From positions 398,818 to 462,817 of the forward strand of contig NW_019091408.1 of NCBI RefSeq assembly GCF_001949145.1: DNA of 64,000 bases. Direction: 5' to 3'. The position numbers and the translations under genes were made by a program. Within the stretch, counting starts at the first letter, position 1. Each line of letters opens with the position of its first letter. This document shows positions 60,224 to 64,000 of this stretch, piece by piece. The stretch is from Acanthaster planci. Its lineage: Eukaryota > Echinodermata > Asteroidea > Valvatida > Acanthasteridae. Under the pieces are notes generated by a model that had not been told where the DNA came from, did no database searches, and saw nothing but the letters and a program-made list of their open reading frames with translations.

Positions 60224-60560
60224 GATTATGTCCCCCCCTAACTCAGTCTCCTCACACCGTCAATGTAGAAAAAATTCCCAAATATTTTGTGCTAGTTCCT
60301 CGGCGGAACGAGTCCCTTCCAGTGAGCAATGTAAGATTCCGTTTCAGTCCATTATGGCGTTAGCTGGGCCGTCTAAGCGTGAAGTTTTGGAGGAAAGACA
60401 TCCTTTTATCGAGGGTTTGCGGCCCACGAAAATGGGCTGCACGATCTATCCGCAGCCCAGCATGCGTGAATTGACAACGTACCATGTAACTGTACATGTA
60501 CATGCGGCGGGCGCATCTTCTGCGCCAAATTATGTGAGACAGCGTGCAGCTGTAATTTGC
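60224..60560 (-). promoter_or_regulatory. RIM: Probable 5' UTR / proximal promoter of RIM
   Basis: Directly upstream of the start codon on the RIM strand. It is CpG-richer than the introns (CGGCGG, GGGCCGTC, GCGGCCCACG, GGCGGGCGC words). No convincing TATA box was seen and the transcription start cannot be placed. The plus-strand frame at 60165-60650 lies across this region and exon 1 and looks incidental. Confidence 0.3.
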
Positions 60561-61680
60561 ATGTTGTTAATTATTTATGACATGTCTACGGCCCGCATTA
60601 GTGAGGCGCAATGTATTAGAGGCTCATTTTTCTTCGTCAAGACCTGGTGAAATTAAATTATTGTATTTGTCAAAACACAATTTTACAGTTGTTCCCAATA
60701 TTTCATGATAAACTAAACGAATTTGTACGGATACAGATGGAACAATGCCAATTTTCTAGCTTCATAGAAACACTCAGCATATTCCCTCAATTGATTGATT
60801 TCTTCAATCGAAATTGGCCTACCTTGTTTCTAAGATTAAATTTTATTTTTTTTTACTGTTTTTTAACCCCATTAAAAAGAAAACAGACTCAAAATTCAAT
60901 GTTTTCGACCATCCGAGTTCGACTGTGGGCTTCAAGTACTCGCTTTACAAATTTCACGCTGAATATTAGTAGATTTTATCTAAAACGTTAAAATTTATCA
61001 AAAGAACCCAAAGATGAAATTCTTTTCATGCCTTTAGCCTGCAATTTCTTGGAAATGGTTCGGAAGCGAAAGAAAGTCCAGCGCGTACGAGTGAGCCCAA
61101 AGAGCCTACAATGGTTCTTTTTCCCTCTTTTTACGGTTTTCTTTATTTTACGTTGAGGAATCAGAGGTCAGTCTGTTGAAGAAAGAGGGGCAAATATACT
61201 TTCTTTCCCCAGATTAGTAAATTAATAAAACTATCGTTTTTCTCGATTTTCTCTTTGTAGAAAATTCCAGACAGGGTTAGCAGCATAACCATTTTTTATT
61301 CTCTGATCGGAGTTAAAAATAAGTGTCGGAAACTGAGAATCACAGAATTAACCACGGACGCCCTTACGTAGTAGAGAGGGCGCCTTCAAGACCTAGTAAG
61401 GTTCAACATAGCTCCATGAACATAGCGACTATCGGCGTTCCAAGAGTAGAATAATTTACAGTGATGCAACATAAATTGACATTGAGAACCCCCAAACACC
61501 TTTAATGTACAGTCTGCAAACTCCATCATTAAAGGGCAGTTATTCCCATGAAGTGAACAAAAGCCCAAATCCTCCTCTGAATCTTATCCCAAAACAATGT
61601 TTCTCGTTTCTCTCTGTATGCTGCTGCATCAGCTTCTACACAAACGACTGGTTTGGCTATGCTGCACTGTGACAGTTTCC
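60561..61680. other. Upstream AT-rich stretch; nothing identified
   Basis: AT-rich with short frames only (for example plus-strand 60647-60991). No repeat or gene was recognised. Confidence 0.45.
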
Positions 61681-61689
61681 TTCCTCCAT

Positions 61690-62800
61690 GGTTAGTGCAA
61701 TCTTGGAGGGAGGAATTCCTCCAAGGTGCAATGCACGGAGTCGGTTCAAACTAATGTTGGTACATTTGTATAATATAGACCAACAAGCCTTATCTTGGTG
61801 ATCCTTACGTGATGTAGCACAATGCAGGTCGTGTGAGGTAACAATCTCAAGCAGGAAGTGTTTTAGGATACGACTTCTAATAAAAGTTCTCTCCGTTTTC
61901 TGAAAGTGCTTGTGAACTCCTAGTAGGGGCCTACTCTGGTGTTTTCTAATGTGATTCGTAGTAAAGTCTGTGGTCTTAAATTTAACACACTGGGTGTTAC
62001 CTGAGGACTACACAGCCTCTAATAACAACCAGCCTGTTAAATTAAGAGAGAATGTAACAAAACAGTTTTTGCAGTGTTGGATGTGGTAAGTGAGACGAGT
62101 GATTTGCCAGGGATGAGGACATGGGTTGCTTTGAAGTGGTTGTAAATGACCTCCAGTGGGTCTACGTTCATGACATTGGGTTAAGAGTGTCCCACTTCGC
62201 ATTTCTGTAGTCATTCGTGACAAATCTTGATACACGTCTTAACCTTATCAATAGTGTCTTTGTTGGACTGTTGGCAAGGATCCAAGATTGTCACAGACGA
62301 CGGTGTAGCCATATTCCAAAGCTATTCCAAGAGTAGAGCAACTAATGTAAAAACAAAGTAGACCCACGGTCCTATTGGCTTATGTTGAAATCTGGTTGGC
62401 TGTTCCAGAGCAAATCAGATATAAGTTCCACACCAAGGTATGAGTATACCTATCAGTAGTTTTTCAATTGCTCAAAGATGTAATCACCTATTGTGTACCA
62501 GTTGAGGATAGGATTTCTTTTGTGCATGATTCTCGGGATGAATTATTTGGCTTTATTAAACTTGTCTGGTAACTCCTCGTCTTCAAGGTGTCTGTTTGAA
62601 GGCACTCAGTATCATGAATGCCATTTGAAAACTTCTTGATAAAGAATGCAATCGTCGGTGAATAGTCTCAAGCTCGATGACAGACAGGCAAGTATCACGA
62701 AACACCACAACGCCATCCCCTGAGGAACACTTGAAACCACAGGAGAAATGTCTGACTCACCACCAACTACCACCACCTAGGAGATTGATTCAAGAAAGGA
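61690..62800 (-). pseudogene. Decayed non-LTR retrotransposon (reverse transcriptase relic)
   Basis: On the minus strand, motifs of a non-LTR reverse transcriptase appear in the right order but in shifting frames with stops. First is VVVVGGESD-ISPVVSSVPQG (about 62713-62780; the family has SGVPQG here), then FTDDCILYQEV (catalytic FxDD, 62648-62662), then YLGVELISDLLW (62411-62452), then RFVTNDYR (about 62203-62229), and a tail motif EIVTS (about 61831-61850). The segment between PQG and FTDD is shorter than usual, suggesting a deletion. The 5' part of the element and its endonuclease are not seen. The Jockey/CR1/RTE-like group was not resolved. Confidence 0.74.
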
Positions 62801-64000
62801 TGCTATTTCAAGAATCATCACCAATTGAAGAGCATTTTTTACTTTCCAGTCAAGACTTTACTGAGTAGCACGCATCGAGTGAGCATATGGGAGTTGTGGA
62901 AGAAACTAACTCTTCGGCTGCTCTAAGATAACTTTTCCTGCAGGTGCACTAAACCATTATTATTTTTTTAATTTCAACAAATTCCCCCCCCCCCCCGTGT
63001 GCATGGTGTCAACATTACGTGGCCAAATCTGTGGCCAAGAGATTTATGTACACACATCATGTAGCATATTAAAAAATGTTTTACCAAAAAAGAAATACAA
63101 AAATGGTACCTTTTCTTGTGACCGAACTCCTACTAACTTTGTAAATCATGCAAAAAGTAGCCGTTTAAGTGGTAGGACCATTTTTCAAAGGTAACAAAAT
63201 TAACAGACACACCCACACCCCAACAAACTCAAATTGACGCATGCAGTAAAAAAACAAGTTTCAACAAAGGTAACACATCTATTTCCCCTTTTGTTTTAAA
63301 AACTGGAAAAACAATTTACTTTGGAGTTTACACTACAGAAACAAAACTCACAAATGCAAAACTCAGCAGAGCCACCAAAGGTGAAAAATAAAAGTGAAAA
63401 CAACAGGTGTTAAAAAGGAAAGAAAGAAAACACATGTTTGGCATTCTGAGAAGTTAACATTGATGTCAGCTACAAATTTCTGTGTTATTTTACCCTCAAC
63501 TTTACAGGTGCAAAAGTCAAGTCAAAAGTCAAGATAATATTTAGAACTCTGGAGTCTACTGACAGACAGAAGTTTGGCAAAAAGAGTAAGCGTACAATGA
63601 TCTTATGGGAGCATATGTTACCGTTAGATTGTCAAAAACAAAACAAAAATCTGTTTTAATAATAATGATACTGAGTGCTTATCAAATATAAAGAAAAAAA
63701 AAAGAAGAAAAATATTCAGATGATACCTACCAATTCAAATATGAACAGGCCACGGATACAATTACATGTAACATTTTGATCTGGGAAACGATTCCTTTTT
63801 TTGACAACAGTAGCTAGCCCAATTTTGCCACTATGAAACAGTAACATGTAATAGTAAAATAGTAGTGTGCAGTGTGTATTCTGAACTTTCAACAACGTGT
63901 GCAATGTAATGACACTGGAGAGCATAGTCAGATACTGTTGCATGTACACGCACCTGCCCTTGCCAGGCAATAAACAACCCCCTCTTCAATGTCCTTTGTA
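62801..64000. other. Far upstream sequence; nothing identified
   Basis: AT-rich sequence with a C run at about 62985-62996 and a LINE/SINE-tail-like AATAATAATGATACTGAGTGC near 63658. The minus-strand frame 63716-63970 has no recognisable content. Whether 5' noncoding exons of RIM lie here cannot be told. Confidence 0.4.

Noticed and set aside
60165-60650. 161-codon plus-strand frame over the RIM start region
   Set aside because: Overlaps exon 1 in antisense; no recognisable content, so a divergent gene is not supported.

Overview
The window is from an animal nuclear genome. It has long AT-rich introns, GT-AG splicing, scattered transposon relics and no prokaryotic-style gene packing. The style of the intronic repeats (countless TACATG palindromic runs, fold-back hairpins, tRNA-derived SINE pieces, a non-LTR retrotransposon relic) suggests a marine invertebrate deuterostome, with an echinoderm the most likely guess. 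That placement is inference; the protein itself only says bilaterian animal.

One gene fills almost the whole window, on the minus strand: an orthologue of RIM (vertebrate RIMS1/RIMS2, worm unc-10), the presynaptic active-zone scaffold. Ten coding exons were placed by protein similarity and splice sites, and every junction keeps the reading frame: 59994-60223, 39737-39947, 18896-20540, 16127-16413, 7315-7534, 4338-4461, 3476-3564, 2297-2451, 1905-2038 and 1019-1184. They encode 1087 residues. In order these are the N-terminal Rab3/Rab27-binding helix, an eight-cysteine zinc finger, a long R/D/E-rich linker, a conserved Ser/acidic segment, a PDZ domain and most of the C2A domain. The rest of C2A, the second long linker and C2B lie beyond position 1, outside the window.

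Layout: 60.2-64 kb is upstream sequence, with a candidate promoter/5' UTR and a decayed non-LTR retrotransposon (61.7-62.8 kb). Intron 1 (39.9-60 kb) holds several large inverted repeats, a TTAA-flanked element and tRNA-derived repeats. Intron 2 (20.5-39.7 kb) holds a satellite-like array of 102-bp units bounded by inverted repeats (with an assembly gap), a CpG-rich hairpin, two CRE-containing blocks and a decayed tandem array carrying copies of the end of exon 2. Introns 3-9 (1.2-18.9 kb) are shorter; they include a TTAA-flanked MITE in intron 9 and a second array of this type, built on the acceptor of exon 8, in intron 7. No second protein-coding gene, functional tRNA, rRNA or CRISPR array was found.

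The most unusual observations are (1) two independent 'echo' arrays, in which an exon-intron boundary of RIM has been tandemly copied into the neighbouring intron and is now decaying; (2) the inverted-repeat-bounded 102-bp satellite; and (3) the concentration of long hairpins in the first two introns.
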